The notes beneath the pieces are model-generated. The model was not told the origin of the DNA. It did no database searches and saw only the letters and a program-made list of their open reading frames with translations. The position numbers and the translations under genes are program-made. This document shows positions 13,741-27,500 of a stretch of DNA of 64,000 bases, in pieces. The stretch comes from Cycas panzhihuaensis (taxonomy: Eukaryota > Cycadophyta). The DNA lies in contig CM041465.1 of assembly GCA_023213395.1 (NCBI GenBank), forward strand, positions 56,427,741-56,491,740, in the 5' to 3' direction. Numbering within the stretch: the first letter of the stretch is position 1; every line of letters begins with the position of its first letter.

Positions 13741-15775
13741 TGGTGTCTTTTGAGAAGGGAAGAAATGAACAAGAGACTATAAAAGTGATGGCAATAAATG
13801 ACCAATCACTATTTATAAATAGGAGATGTAATAAAGCATTGTAGCAGAAGGAAGAATAAATAAATAATAATGGTTGCTCAAATATGAAAGGAGCAACTTA
13901 GAGAAAAGCCACAAACACTTGTGACAAATATTAACCTAACATAGTAGGAATATGAGAAGTACTATGATGAAAATTAGCCACCAATACTTATGGTAAATAT
14001 TTACCTGATGTAATAAGAATATGAGAAGCACTATGATGAAAATTGGCCATTAACACTTATGGTAAATATTAACCTAACGTAATAGAAATATGAAAAACAC
14101 TATGATTATGATTGCACTCTGGATCACTATTTATAAATAAGTAAGTCATCAATATACAACATTGTATGCCAGTGTAGAAGTTGACATCACTGGGTGCACA
14201 CAACTTTGAAACTTAAATGTAGGATGTGTAATCAACCTAATAACCTATAACTTGTGTCTAATATATAGTTGAAATTATTAAAGGGATGTCTAGACTTCTA
14301 CTAGAATTATATTGGCCTTTACCTATGATACTAGTAATTATACTTGGTGATGAAGTCTAAGTCACAACAGATCCTAGGTACTCCCAATGCTCACCCCATT
14401 CACCAATGGTCAGTTATATACCTCTTCTAAAGAGTAGTACATGAATACCCATAGATATAATGGATATTACACTGGGTATATTTTAATCTTGTATTAAAAT
14501 TTTAGTTTTCTTAGTTGGTTATCAGGATGATCCTTGATTGAGGCATGATGGTATAATAAACCAAGCCTCATTAATATTCAAGTTAAGTCCAGTCTAAACT
14601 TAAAATCTACATTACTTTATGGCATAGTATTCTATTAATCAAGGTATCTCAACCTTGGTGAGTATATATATAGGAACAAGCTGGTAGAAAATGATGTACA
14701 TGATGTGTTTCTTTTAGGGAGAGTAAAAAGATTATTATATATACATGTGACTAAAAATATAGTGCTTGCTTAGAGTGCTATTAGAGTGATAAAATGAAAT
14801 ACCGAGAAGTAAGGTGAGGGCACCAGATATTTCTTTGATCCAGGTGTTTTTTCACTCACTTTTATAATAGACTTTGAATCTTTAAGAAAGAGGAAGAAAA
14901 TTTCTTCATAATTTGTTTTAAACAAAAAAGTAGTCTTTACTAAAATAGCAATAACTTTCTTCTATAATAATGAAATTGAGTATTACTTTTTGTGCTACAA
15001 ACTATAATTAGAGCCACATCTTTAGGAAGTATAATTAGGTCAAAATGAGTTTTGTAAAATTTTTAGAATCTCTATAAAGTGAACAAAATATATATTTCCA
15101 AAATCCTTACTAAAAAGAACTGATGTTCACTAAAATAATAATAGCTTTCTCATATAGTAAAAAATTGGATGTCATTTTTTGCACTAAAAAGTAGAATCGG
15201 AGCCATATATTTAGCAAGTAGAATTAGGTCAATTAGGACTTTATAGAATTTTTGGCAGACCTATAAAGTTTAGTATGCAAATTTTATTTCTATAGAAATT
15301 CTAGCTTGTAAATATCTTATCAAAAAATAATACTGTATAAATTTTCCATCATTTTTTTATCACCAAAATCTTGATATAGGCAAGGCAAGAGCATATAATG
15401 ATGGATATTATAAATGGCTCCAAATTCTTTAAAAAAATAGGTAGAACCTCCCCTTACAAATATTCTTCTAAATGCTAAAAAAGTTTCGACACCATTTCCC
15501 CTTGTTAAATGAATAAAAAGAGGGGAAAGAAAAGAAGAATGAGATGTGCACAAATGGCTACCAAAGGATTGGAATCCTTGGACCTTACAACTCCTTCTAT
15601 TATGCTTCCAAACCTGCAAAAGTGAAAGGAAAAGCAAATAAAACTAAGTATGATATGATAAAAACTTAAAAATATTTCCAAATTTACTTTCACAATCTCC
15701 TTCACTACATGGATTATGGGGGAGAAGGAAATAATGACTCTATTGCAAGTGTAAGTGAGGAATATAAAGGAAGAT
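13741..15775 (-). other. C3 5' leader
   Basis: About 2 kb between the PBS and gag, AT-rich, with no recognised coding sequence. It holds a three-copy 69-bp tandem repeat (13909-14115). Confidence 0.6.
13909..14115. repeat. 69-bp tandem repeat, three copies
   Basis: Copies start at 13909, 13978 and 14047, exactly 69 bp apart. Each contains CACTTGTGACAAATATTAACC-like and AATATGAGAAGCACTATGAT-like words. It lies in the C3 leader. Confidence 0.85.
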
Positions 15776-15788
15776 AGCTCTAATACCA
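15776..15788 (-). other. C3 primer-binding site
   Basis: Reads TGGTATTAGAGC on minus, directly after the 5' LTR; complementary to the initiator tRNA-Met 3' end with one mismatch to the usual TGGTATCAGAGC. Confidence 0.8.
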
Positions 15789-15790
15789 AT

Positions 15791-16085
15791 TGAAAAAAAA
15801 GTATCTAGCCTTCATTTCCATGCACTATACATAAAGGCAAACATAAGAGTAAGAGAGACTAGAGAGAAAGAGTAGCTCTCATAAAATGGGGAGGTGAGAA
15901 TAAGCCTCCTCCATTGAGATTTTACTTTTATATTAAGAGAGGGAGCATTAGAGTTAGGTGAAATGAAATTGCATATAATACACATGAAAGTGTATTTCAC
16001 TTAAGTGACCTAATTTAAAGTTCACTTAAGACCCTTTTAAAAATAATCAACTAATATAATAACCATGTGACATTAACATGTTTCG
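15791..16085 (-). repeat. C3 5' LTR
   Basis: 295 bp, starting TGAAAAAAAA on +, matching 8469-8764. Followed by ACTTG, the second copy of the target duplication. Confidence 0.9.
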
Positions 16086-16649
16086 ACTTGACAAGGGCCC
16101 TAACCACATGGAAGTAATGTGCACATGAGCAATATGCCAATGGGTATGCCTCCATGTAGTGGATTGGATGAAATACAAAGGTAGGGGCTAGCTTAAACCC
16201 AATGACCCATGAAGATAGTTAAGGGTCCTTAGAGGAGGATAGAAAGTAGAGGAAGGGTTCTCATAGAATGCTTCCCCAAGTGTGTAGGAAATAAGAGTGA
16301 TGTATTGTAGAGGGGGCTCATGGCCCTCAATATCCAACTTGAGGTCACTTATGCTAACTTGGAAGTAGTAGCTACATATGTCAATAGGGGGAAACCTAAC
16401 TCGATTAGGTTTAGGTTGAGATGGGGGCTCATCTTAGTAGGGATTAGACCCCTTAAAAAGATTCCCCAAAGAAGGAAGAGGCTCATCAAGATCACTATCT
16501 TTGGCATCGAAGATAACTTGACAAGCAAGAGGAGATATACGAGAGGGAGGAAGCTCACAAGTGACAACTTTGACTTGTCCTTCATGGACAAATTTAAGTT
16601 ACCCCCATTACGAGGAGTTGATAGCTTCTATTTGATTAAGCCACAGTTA

Positions 16650-16925
16650 ACCTAATAAGAGGTTGTAATTGATGTCAATATTGAGAACAATAATATTTGC
16701 TTATATAGTCTTCTCCTCTAAGATGAGCAAGAGGGTCACTATCCCCAAGGAGGGCTTCTCACTCCCATTATATCCCTAGTATTTCTAAGGAATAGGCTCA
16801 AGAGCCTCTATGCCTAGCTTTTCTACCATTTGCATAGGCATAACATTGACTGAGGAACCACTGTCTATGATTGTCCTCTTCAACATAAAATTGGGAGTAT
16901 CAATGGTTATGGTAAATGTGTAATA
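16650..16925 (-). pseudogene. T2 retropepsin (aspartic protease)
   Basis: Minus-strand reading TIDTPNFMLKRTIIDSGSSV, continuing NVMPMQMVEKLGIEALEP, and later INYNLLLG, the two hallmark motifs of a Ty3/gypsy protease, which cleaves the polyprotein. The catalytic Asp codon is at 16863-16865 and is intact. At least two stops interrupt the frame. Downstream on the minus strand (16090-16650) the frame drifts through NRVRFPPIDICSYYF without any RT motif until the C3 insertion. Confidence 0.75.
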
Positions 16926-17799
16926 GCAATAACATTCTCATTCACTAGGGGATGGGAGGTCTTAAGGGTCAAATGAGATAGTAAGAGGTCTATGAGAGGT
17001 AGTGCCCACAGCATAAATAGGGGCATTCCTATGACCAAAAGCCTCTAAAAGAAGAGTGTGTTGCCCTTGGGACAACTCTACAAGATATATATCATTGACA
17101 TCCCTATAGAAACTGAGTGCAGCTCTTCAATAATCAAGAAGGCCTTCCCCTTCCCTGTGGGTTAGGGAAGGACCCTCCTAAAATCATACCACTTAGGGCA
17201 CATGGGAATAGTCTTTGAGATTATAGGAATCTCTTTTAGAGGAGAATCTATAGGGAGTTATTACTGAGAAGTGGAGGTTTTATTAGCCCCTTTAGAGGCT
17301 TAAGACCACACAACCAAGCATACATGGGTGGTCTTTAGTAGTTGAATAACTTTTCTCTCATTTTTAGAATGAGATGTAGAGGAATGTTGAGTCATAGGGC
17401 TAAAAGGAGGAAAGGGATTAACTGAGGCCTTACCCTTCACTCGATCCGAGGAGGGAGGGGGAGTCTGCCTCTTATTTCTCACTCTCATAGTTTGGGGAGA
17501 ATGATCTCATTCTTCGTGGTTAAGGAATAAATCACAATGGATAGTCTACTCTAAGTTTAATTTGGAGGCATCATATGAAGGAGGCTTATAGGATAGGGCA
17601 AGTTCAGGGTGTTGCTTCCAACACTATAAGTTACCATGGAAATACTCACCATGGATGGAATACTACTTCTTTTTAGGATAGGATCATGTCATCTTCCCTT
17701 GAGAAGCAGTATTAGCATTTATAGTGAAGTAGTTTTAGAGGTTTAGTGCATAGGAAATTATAATTTAGGAGAAGTTTAATTCAGTTACAACTTGAGATC

Positions 17800-18500
17800 T
17801 TTAACCATTCACTTAAAAGAGCAAATAGCAAATGTGATGGGATCTAATGTCTTATTAGTTGTACCGATAGGAGGCCTAGAAGTCAGATGATACCTCTTTT
17901 AATCACATAAGGGAGGAGGTGCCTCATAATGTTGTGAATACTTTAGAAGCTTCTTGAGATTGGCTTGGATCTTAATGGCTTCCAATACTAAGCATTTATC
18001 TATGGTAAAATCATAAGAGGTCACTCATATATTAAGGACCTTAGTGTATACATCAAGGGATAACACATTGACAAAAAGATCTCACTTCAATTCCTCTAGT
18101 AGTATAGCCTTAGAAGAATGAAGAAGATTAGGGAACCACCACAGGAAGTCACAATATAACTCTTTAGGGCCTTGTTTAAGTGAGAGTAGGGCTTTAACCC
18201 TACTTGTTTAAGTGAGAGTAGGGCTTTAACCCTACTCTTAAAAAGTTAGGAAACATCAAAGTAGTTGACAAATTCATTAACTATTTATTGAAAAGTTGAA
18301 ATAGAATGGGTAGGAGATGATAGAACCACTTAGGTGTGTTTCCCTAAAGGGATCTAGGAAAAATGTTTTATTAAGATATGATCATAGGCCTAATAGTCAA
18401 TGCATGCCATGGTGAATGCCCTAGTATGATCGGTTGGGTCATGAGAGGAGGTGCCATAAAACTTAAACACTGCAAGAGGATAAGGTAGTAAGTTGATCCT
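17800..18500 (-). pseudogene. T2 gag (retrotransposon gag domain)
   Basis: On minus: FKFYGTSSHDPTDHTRAF, then HILIKHFS, SSPTHSISTFQ, VNEFVNYFDVS. This is the pattern of a gypsy gag domain (F.GT.DP..H...F through SI..F..L...F), which forms the particle shell. Stops are frequent. A perfect 32-bp tandem duplication (18172-18235) lies inside it and duplicates part of the protein. No clear zinc knuckle was found. Confidence 0.6.
18172..18235. repeat. Perfect 32-bp tandem duplication with palindromic core
   Basis: Two identical 32-bp units, 18172-18203 and 18204-18235, each containing the hairpin GAGTAGGG-CTTTAA-CCCTACT. Confidence 0.85.
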
Positions 18501-19949
18501 TAATGCCTCAATTAATAATAGCGTTAACTAGTAATCAATAAAGGGATAAGCCAGTGGTTGGATTAATGGGTCAATCTAGGTATGAAGGGATGTAGCATAG
18601 GGATTCCCACTACCATCATGTGGCAAATAAGGGGTGGCATCATAAGAGTGATGCCCTTATTGATAAGGGGTATAAGAAATAAGATGGTAGGCTATACCTC
18701 CTAACGAACAAGGATATGTAGCCTCCAATTAGGGAAACACTAGATAAGGAAGTGGGTGAGAGGGTCTTATCGTACCTCAAGGATGTGCCACATATAAGGA
18801 TAAGGGTTGAGGGCATTCCCCTATAGGAGCAAATAGGTGGATGCATGAAGAAGAGCCTACATGAGATATAGAACAAGGCTGGCAAAATGGAGCATGAGGA
18901 ATAGGGTTTTACCCACATGGACCCCCAAGGGGAGTGACAACCCCATATGGATGAAGGGGATCAACTCTATATATAAGAAGAGGATTTGATCCCCCATGCC
19001 CCCAAGGTTAAGATATATACCCTAGGGAAACATAGAGTAAAGTATTTATGGTTTGTAGTTATGGATAAACAAAAGTCATGCCTCCTTATCCTACATGGCA
19101 TGTGAAAAGAGGCATAGCTGAGGGAAAAGAAGGAGTTGGCATAATGATGGGTTGGGGCATATTAGTTGGAAGTGAAGGTACACTTACCCCTACTTAAGAG
19201 GTTTATGTACCTAAAGTAACTAGTTATCTCAAAAAAACATATATGGGAGCATGCCCCATTGACACCACTTCTTGGAGGGTAGAGGAAGTAGAAGGAAGGG
19301 ATGAAGGAGGGGGGGCAATGGAAGATAGGGATGCCAAAGTTTAGAGGAACCATTTTAACCATTTGGGGGGTGGTTGCATGGTTGCAACTTCAAAGCATTC
19401 CCTTAGGGCATCAACCACATCCCCATAAGAAGTATATCATTGGTCGTAGGAGGTAGAAACTTCTCCTAAATGACTAGAATGTAATGGATAGGATGTAGGG
19501 ACCCCTAAGGGTATGCAATAGGGTCGCTAGATCGAAAGCTCCCTATGACATGCATAAGGTGGGTTGAGGGTCTTAATAACTTTCAGTCAACTATGTATGG
19601 TAATACATAAGATCTCTTCTAATTTGGGTGGGATCATGCTGAAAGGAAGGGGCCTTATGATGAGGCCAATCTAAAACACAAGGGTCATTAGCCTAATCAG
19701 AAGGATATCCCTCCTTTGGTGACTCTTGGTTAGATGAGGGAATATAAGAATAAATAGGCTCTACTTTAACAGGAGATAAACCACACAATTAACATGAGAA
19801 ATGTTACATCTACAGGTGAACCATTCCACTTAAAGAAGCAGAGGGAACCAAGAAGAAATAAGGCAATAAAAGATCTATAAATAACACCCTAATAGGCCTT
19901 ATGTGAGGTAAAAGGTATATAAGGTGTTTTAACTGGCATGTCCCCAATA
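18501..19949 (-). other. T2 5' leader region
   Basis: About 1.4 kb between the right LTR and gag. I see only short frames and no conserved domain. The strand next to the LTR reads TATTGGGGACATGCCAG, the expected PBS place; I could not assign it to a tRNA. Confidence 0.4.
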
Positions 19950-21140
19950 TGGTCATCCGTGAGATCACTCTTATCAGGGGTACCTAAGATAACCAACACT
20001 AAGGAGGGCTAGGCCTAGGGTGCGAGACCTACAATGGGGTGTAATGAGGCCCTAAGTGGCCCACGTAGGGATTTAGGACACACAAACATGGTCCTCTTCT
20101 CTCCACTTAGGGTTTTAAAGGAATAAAGGGATGGTGACGTTTTTAGTTTCCCTAGGCTCTTAGGTAACCCAAGTGTACCCTCTTTCACCTTGATACCATG
20201 ATTGGATAAGCTCCCCTAATGAGGGACTGATGTGGTAGGTAAGAAAGAGAAGAATAAGAGATAGGAGAGAAGGGACCAAATGGGCTTAAGCCTACTTGGT
20301 GGGATAACAAGAGGTAAGGTTTGGCTTTGTTATTATATTGGCCAAAACAAGAGGAAAAGGAGAAAAAGAAAAGGATCAAACAAGCGAATGACTTCACTCT
20401 CTTTATTTTAACACTCTTCCTCTTTCCTTTTTATAAAAATCCATAGATATCAATTAAAGAAAAGAAACAAGGATGTGACTAAGGGGGAAACAAGGGGGAA
20501 AAGCTAAGGGATACTTTCCTATATAAAACCCTACCCCTAAGAAACACTTACTTTCAATATCTTTTTTATTTAAAGAAAAGAAAAGAAGACTAACTTTCCT
20601 TCTTATAAGTTAATTTCTCCTTACTCTCTGCTATGCTAAAAACCCTTCTTGATTCCTATATTTTCTCCTTTAACAATGTTACAACCTAAGAAATAAAAGG
20701 GAGGAAAGACTTTCCATAATAAGGAGTAGAATGAGAATGCCAACAAGAAATGAAATAACAATGAGGAAAAGGAGAGGAGGTGCACCCAAATTTGGTTGGT
20801 GGTTGCAAGTGCCTTTCTTTTTTATCTCTCCTTGTCCTCTTCTCGAATGCTCCCATTACTAGTTTGAAGTAGAGTAGGGGGGCTCCACTTACCCATCTTA
20901 AATAAAAAGACAACAAATGAAGAGCAACAAAGCAAGGAAATAAAAGAGTAAAGAAACTAGATGTATGAAAATATGTGAACCCTTACCTTATTAAGGTACA
21001 CCCTAGCTACAAACCCTAACATAAATATTGAAGGGTTCGCTCCCTCTCATATCTCTGCAAGTTAGAACTAGAGGAATTGAGCTACCTTAACAATCCTCTA
21101 AAAAATCTAATTGTATTAGAATGAATTAGTATGAACATAA

Positions 21141-22380
<1,240 letters not shown>

Positions 22381-22384
22381 TCAG

Positions 22385-22523
22385 GTAGAGAAATAACAAC
22401 AATAACAAACATGAAACAAGAAGGGAGAAAGGTGCCTTGAAATGGCACAACCTCCCCTATACAAGCAGTTTCCCTAATTGTACTAAGGGAAACCTCTCCA
22501 ACAAAACCCTATAACTTAATAAA
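22385..22523 (-). repeat. Microsatellite-edge sequence, right copy
   Basis: Reverse complement of 7498-7640; shares TTATTAAGTT, GGAGAGGTTTCCCTTAGTA and TTCTCCCTTCTT on the minus strand. Confidence 0.75.
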
Positions 22524-23686
22524 TATATAGATAAAAAGAAAGGATGGATCATATAAGTTCAATCCCTACATTCTACAATCATAACAAAGAGAGAGAGACT
22601 ACCAATCTATGCAACCCTGCACATGTAACTTGGTAAAAAAAGCATGGAGGGAAAGGGTGTAAGGAGTCTCTCACTTGACAAACTAACGTAGGAGGTGTAT
22701 GCCCAAGCCAATAAAGAGATAAGAAGTCAATGGCCACCTGATGAGTAGCTCTCTAATTCCTCCTTGCTTGATCTTAGGTTGATCTCCAAAGCCACCACCT
22801 TAACTCTAAAGTATACAAGTCACATGAAGGATGGAAGAGTCTTAAGATAAAATTCTGATAGTATTTCATTATCATCAGAAGAATAAAAGATCCAAGATGT
22901 CCTATCCTTAAACTTAAGGGATTTTATAGAAGAAAACAAGGTAGGGGATAGTGGTTTCATGCCCATAGTGTAGAGAAACCACTACCCAAAACCATGGTCA
23001 AGCTAAGAAGGGGAGCTTTAAATCTTAGGGAAATTTGAATAAAAAATATTATTGGAGGTCCAATGAGATTCCCAAGAGTATGATGATCTGACTTGGGCTA
23101 ATGTGGCATGTCGATCCCATTAAACAAGGTGACAAAAATGTCATTTAGCCATTGGAGATATGACTAATACTCATAACAATCATATCATAGACAAATCTAT
23201 CGCACCATAAATATAACTATGGCACCACAAATTACCCTATAGTATTGCTTTCTACACCAACAAATATAGTGGTGTAGTAGCAAAATAGGTAAAAGGGCCC
23301 CAAACCCTATCTTAAGGCCACTCTAACTCCCATAAGTCAATCTTAAGGCCCAAAATGAGGAGTGACTAGTGGTTATAGAAAGGAAACAAAGCTAAATGAA
23401 CAACAATGGGTCTAAAAAATGAGTTATAGGGATGTGGGGAGGTCCTCTTTCCAACTAATAAACCAACATGGCGGGCTCTAAGTCCATTAGATCAGAGTCC
23501 TAGTCATCATCAATGTAAACGAAGGCAGGATCAATCTAATCACATAAGAAAGCACATGTTTATTAACCAATAAATATATCACATAAACTAAAATAACATA
23601 ACAAATATGATGGGTGATAAAAATGAAGGTATGCACCTGCACTTACCTATGTCATTGTGTCAATGCCATTCCCGAAAGCTGGGAAA

Positions 23687-23698
23687 TAGTATTAAAGC
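23687..23698 (+). other. C2 primer-binding site, split from its LTR by T2
   Basis: TAGTATTAAAGC follows the right end of T2 and corresponds to TGGTATCAAAGC with two transitions. The C2 LTR ends at 5118, so T2 lies between this LTR and its PBS. Confidence 0.55.
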
Positions 23699-24566
23699 AA
23701 ATAGTTATACACAAGTAGGCAAAGTTGGGTAGATTGATTATATCATAAGTTACTAGGAAGTATTAGCTTAACCTTTTATTAAGAATCAATCTTTTTCTAG
23801 CAATCGAAAGAGTTACCTTGGTAATGTAATAATAGTTTTATTTATAGCACTAGTGTTTTCCTAATGTTAGATCTATTCTACAGGTTCATATCCATTCTTT
23901 GAACCATTAATGGAGTAATTGTTTTAGTTGTTTGATTATTTGCATCATAAGTAAAGGGTTGGAGAGTAGATGTAGATGATTCTTTACTGCCTAATTAATA
24001 AAAGTTTATTTTGAAAAGTCAACATTAGTTAAGAAAAGCCATACCTGCAATAGACATACATATAGAAGATATTATTAGTTTGGTTACCATTTAAGTAGGC
24101 TTAGACTAATGGCAGTTTGCTAGTTGAGATATCAATTGACAAAATTAGTTACACTTATAGTCAATAAAGGTTCGATGTTATTAGAGAGATTGGTCAATAA
24201 TAGTCAATGAGATAGTTAATAGAGGTTAGACATTACTAGAAAGATCAGTCAATAATAGTCGATAAGATAGTTGATGGAGGTTGGATGCTATTGTAGTATG
24301 TTATCGATGAAGTTGGATATTCAATATGATTATCGATAAAATTAAAAAGGTAATGAAATTATTGATGGAATTGGTTATAGCCATAATCAATCGACAAAGT
24401 GGCCATTGCCTTTATCAATGAAGTGGTTGTTACCTTAATTGATGAAGTTTATCACTATCATAGATATAAAGACATCATTACATTTGTTTCAAATTAGACT
24501 TATGAGATGTTTAGAAAGTTTTATCAAATGGTGGTTTAGGGTTCATATATTTATCACTTTTTCATC
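23699..24566 (+). other. C2 5' leader with 55-bp tandem repeats
   Basis: No coding sequence. At 24159-24300 there are about two and a half copies of a 55-bp unit starting AGTCAATGAGATAGTTAATA; starts are at 24159 (12 bp shorter), 24202 and 24257. Confidence 0.6.
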
Positions 24567-27500
24567 ATGACAAAGTTAGTTCCTCTAGTAACATTCAATG
24601 AAAATAACTTTAACAAATGGAAGGCAAATATGGAATTAGTCCTAATGGTTAATCAACTTTGGGGTATTACCAAATCTGAAGTTTTATTTATCCCTTTAGA
24701 TGAGAAAGAATAAATTTATACTTAGGAGAAATAGTTCATGGTTATTAGGTTATTGAAGTTATCTTTGGCTCCAAATTGGAGATCTTTAGTTCATAAGCTT
24801 GAAACTTTACACAAAATCTAGACTAACTTATATGAGATCTTTGAAGAAAAGAAAACTAGTACACATCTTACTCTCATAATGCCATTGCTGAATTTCAAGG
24901 TTAAGGATGAAAATAACATTAGTGCTTATCTAAATAAGATTACTAATTTGAAGAACAGGTTAGAGGAATTAAAGTCAAACTTAATTGATAATGAACTACC
25001 TTTCACCATTATTATGTCAAAGTTACTTGCTGCATTTGGAACCTTCCAAATCATCTATGATAGTGATCAAGCTATGGAAGGTCAATCGCTTGAGTCACTG
25101 TAAAACCTAATTCTAGTAGAGGATGCTAAGTTGAAGCATCATGGAGTGCTTTTTAGGTTAAGTTTAAATTAGGCTTGGTCATGAAGATGCAAAGAAAGGT
25201 TATTGTCTAGGAGGGTAAATCTATAGAACAAATAGGCAAATCATCTCAAGAGAAGAAGAAGTTCATAGGTAAATGTAATTACTACAAGAAATAGGGCCAC
25301 AAAGAAAAGTATTAATGATTTAAGAAGTAGGATAAATGTAAGGCTAACCAAGTTAACAAAGGAAAGAATATTATAACATATTATATTAAGGTATTAACAT
25401 TGTTAGCTTTACCAATATTATTGATGATGATTGAGTTTGATTTGAAAGATTATTAGATCTTAGACTCAGGTATACCAAAATATATAACCTATTAGAAGAA
25501 AAACTTTGATGCTTTTAATGAAGGTACAAGTGATGCAAATGTCATTCTTAGAGATGCTAATGTTTTGCTTATAGAAGGAACTAGTTCTATTTCACTTATA
25601 GGGGGTAAATTCAATGGCATGTACTATGTACTAACCATGAAGTTGAATCTTTTATCTACTTGGGAAATTTATAAATAAGGTATAAAAATTGAGATTTATA
25701 GTAACAAATAAATAATTATAGATCCAAAGAAGGACTTCTCTATTGTTGCCACTACGAGAGAGTAGGATAACTTTTGGGTGTTTGAGAAATTCAGAGCTTA
25801 AAAGGATTCTTATGAGTTTATCACTAGTGCTAACAACAAGATTAAGTTATTGCATGAACAATTTAGTTATATTAACTATAGAAGCATTGACCTGATGAAA
25901 AGACTATATATGATGGTAGGGTTGCCACATGTTACTTGTTTAGATGGCATTTATAAAGGATATACATATGGAAAGCATCATTGTTATCCATTTTCTAGAG
26001 ATTATGCTTGGAGAGCAAAGGAGAATCTATAACTCATCCATATTGACTTGATAGGTCATTTACCCAATCCTTTTATTTTAGGTACTTGATATATTCTTCT
26101 ATTTGTAGATGATTCTAGTAGAAAGGCTTCAATGTTTTTTTTTTAAGAACAAGTCTAATGTATTTAAAAAAAAAATTGAATGGAAAAATTATGTCAAAAA
26201 TGAGTGTGATAAGAAAAAGATATTGAGGAGTGACAACAGAAAGAAGTATGATAATGATGCCTTTAAACAACTCTTCTTTGATTATGGTATTAGATAGGAG
26301 TTGATAGTCTCATGTATCCTACAAAAAAATGGTATTACAAAAAGAAAGAATCATACCATGATGGAGATGGTAAGGTGTATAGTACATTCGAAAAACTTAC
26401 TACCAATGTTTTGGGTAAAAGTTATATCAATAGGATCTCAATGAAAGTTGTTTATGGAATTACCCCTAAAGAATATTAGACTAGTTAAAAACCTTCCATT
26501 AACTATTTTAAAGTATTTGGGTATATTAGATATGCACACATCCCTGACAAACATAATAAGAAGCTAGATTGTAAGAGTTTGAAGTATACTTTTATAGAGT
26601 ATTCAGTTCAAAACAAAGTTTATAGGCAATGGGATTCATAGGGGAAAAGAATTATGATTAGTTAGGATGCTAAATTCAATGAGTCATCAACGTACCATGT
26701 TGAAAAGACATCTAAAGATAAGTTTTATCCTCAGCTTCTTCCTTTTCCTAGTCAATCTATCAATAGGCTTGTTAATGAGTGTGTGAAATTTTAAATTATA
26801 TCATAGATATAAGTAAGATCAATTAGAAGTACTAATAAGAAGTCATTACATGATGAGTCATGGACAACACCCATGTTCCTTTATAGGCGAGGAGGACTAT
26901 TAAAGACTCTAGCATCATGGTAGAAGAGCTTTCAAATAGTTGGTGAATAAGGAGTCAACATACTAGTTAAACTCTTATGGTGGACACCAATAACTCTAGC
27001 AATCCCAGTTTAAATGAGGAGGAGAAAGGAGATTTATGATGGAGAGATGCAATGGAAGAGTAATACAACTCAATAATAAAGAATGATACATGGGATTTAG
27101 TTCTCTTAACTCCCTCCAAAAACCTAGTCAATTGCAAGTGGGTTATGTAAGCTTTCAAATAAAAAAGAAAGAATTAATTATAGGGAGACATTTGTACCAA
27201 TCTCCAAGATGTTGATGGTCTGATTAATTCTTGCTTTAGCAGCTATATATGGTTGGGAGTTATACAAGATAGATGTTAAATGCATATTTCTTAATAAAGA
27301 TCTAAAGGAGGAGATTTATATGTTGCAACCTCTAAGATTCATTAAGAAGAGTTAAGAGCATTTAGTATGCTAACTAAGGAAATATCTCTATAGCCTAAAA
27401 CAAGCATCATATGCTTGGTATAAGAAGCTAGATGCTAGATTGAAAGAAGATGGATTTATGTCTATTGCATTAGAACTAAGTCTTTATATTCAAAAGAGTG

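Larger units (their letters stand above)
8469..16085 (-). mobile_element. C3: complete but decayed Ty1/copia element, minus strand
   Basis: LTRs at 8469-8764 and 15791-16085, opening TGAAA and closing TTTCA/TTTCG, in direct orientation. The 5-bp flanks are ACTTA (8464-8468) and ACTTG (16086-16090), a 4/5 target duplication. A PBS lies next to the right LTR and a polypurine tract next to the left one, so the element reads on minus. The domain order from right to left is gag, zinc knuckle, protease, integrase, RT, RNase H. It splits T2 between its protease and RNase H. Confidence 0.9.

Noticed and set aside
13909-14115. A CRISPR-like array
   Set aside because: Units are contiguous, with no unique spacers, in plant retrotransposon DNA.
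16320-16655. 111-codon + frame (MALNIQLEVTYANLEV...)
   Set aside because: It lies antisense to the T2 protease-side reading, which has better support, and matches nothing I know.
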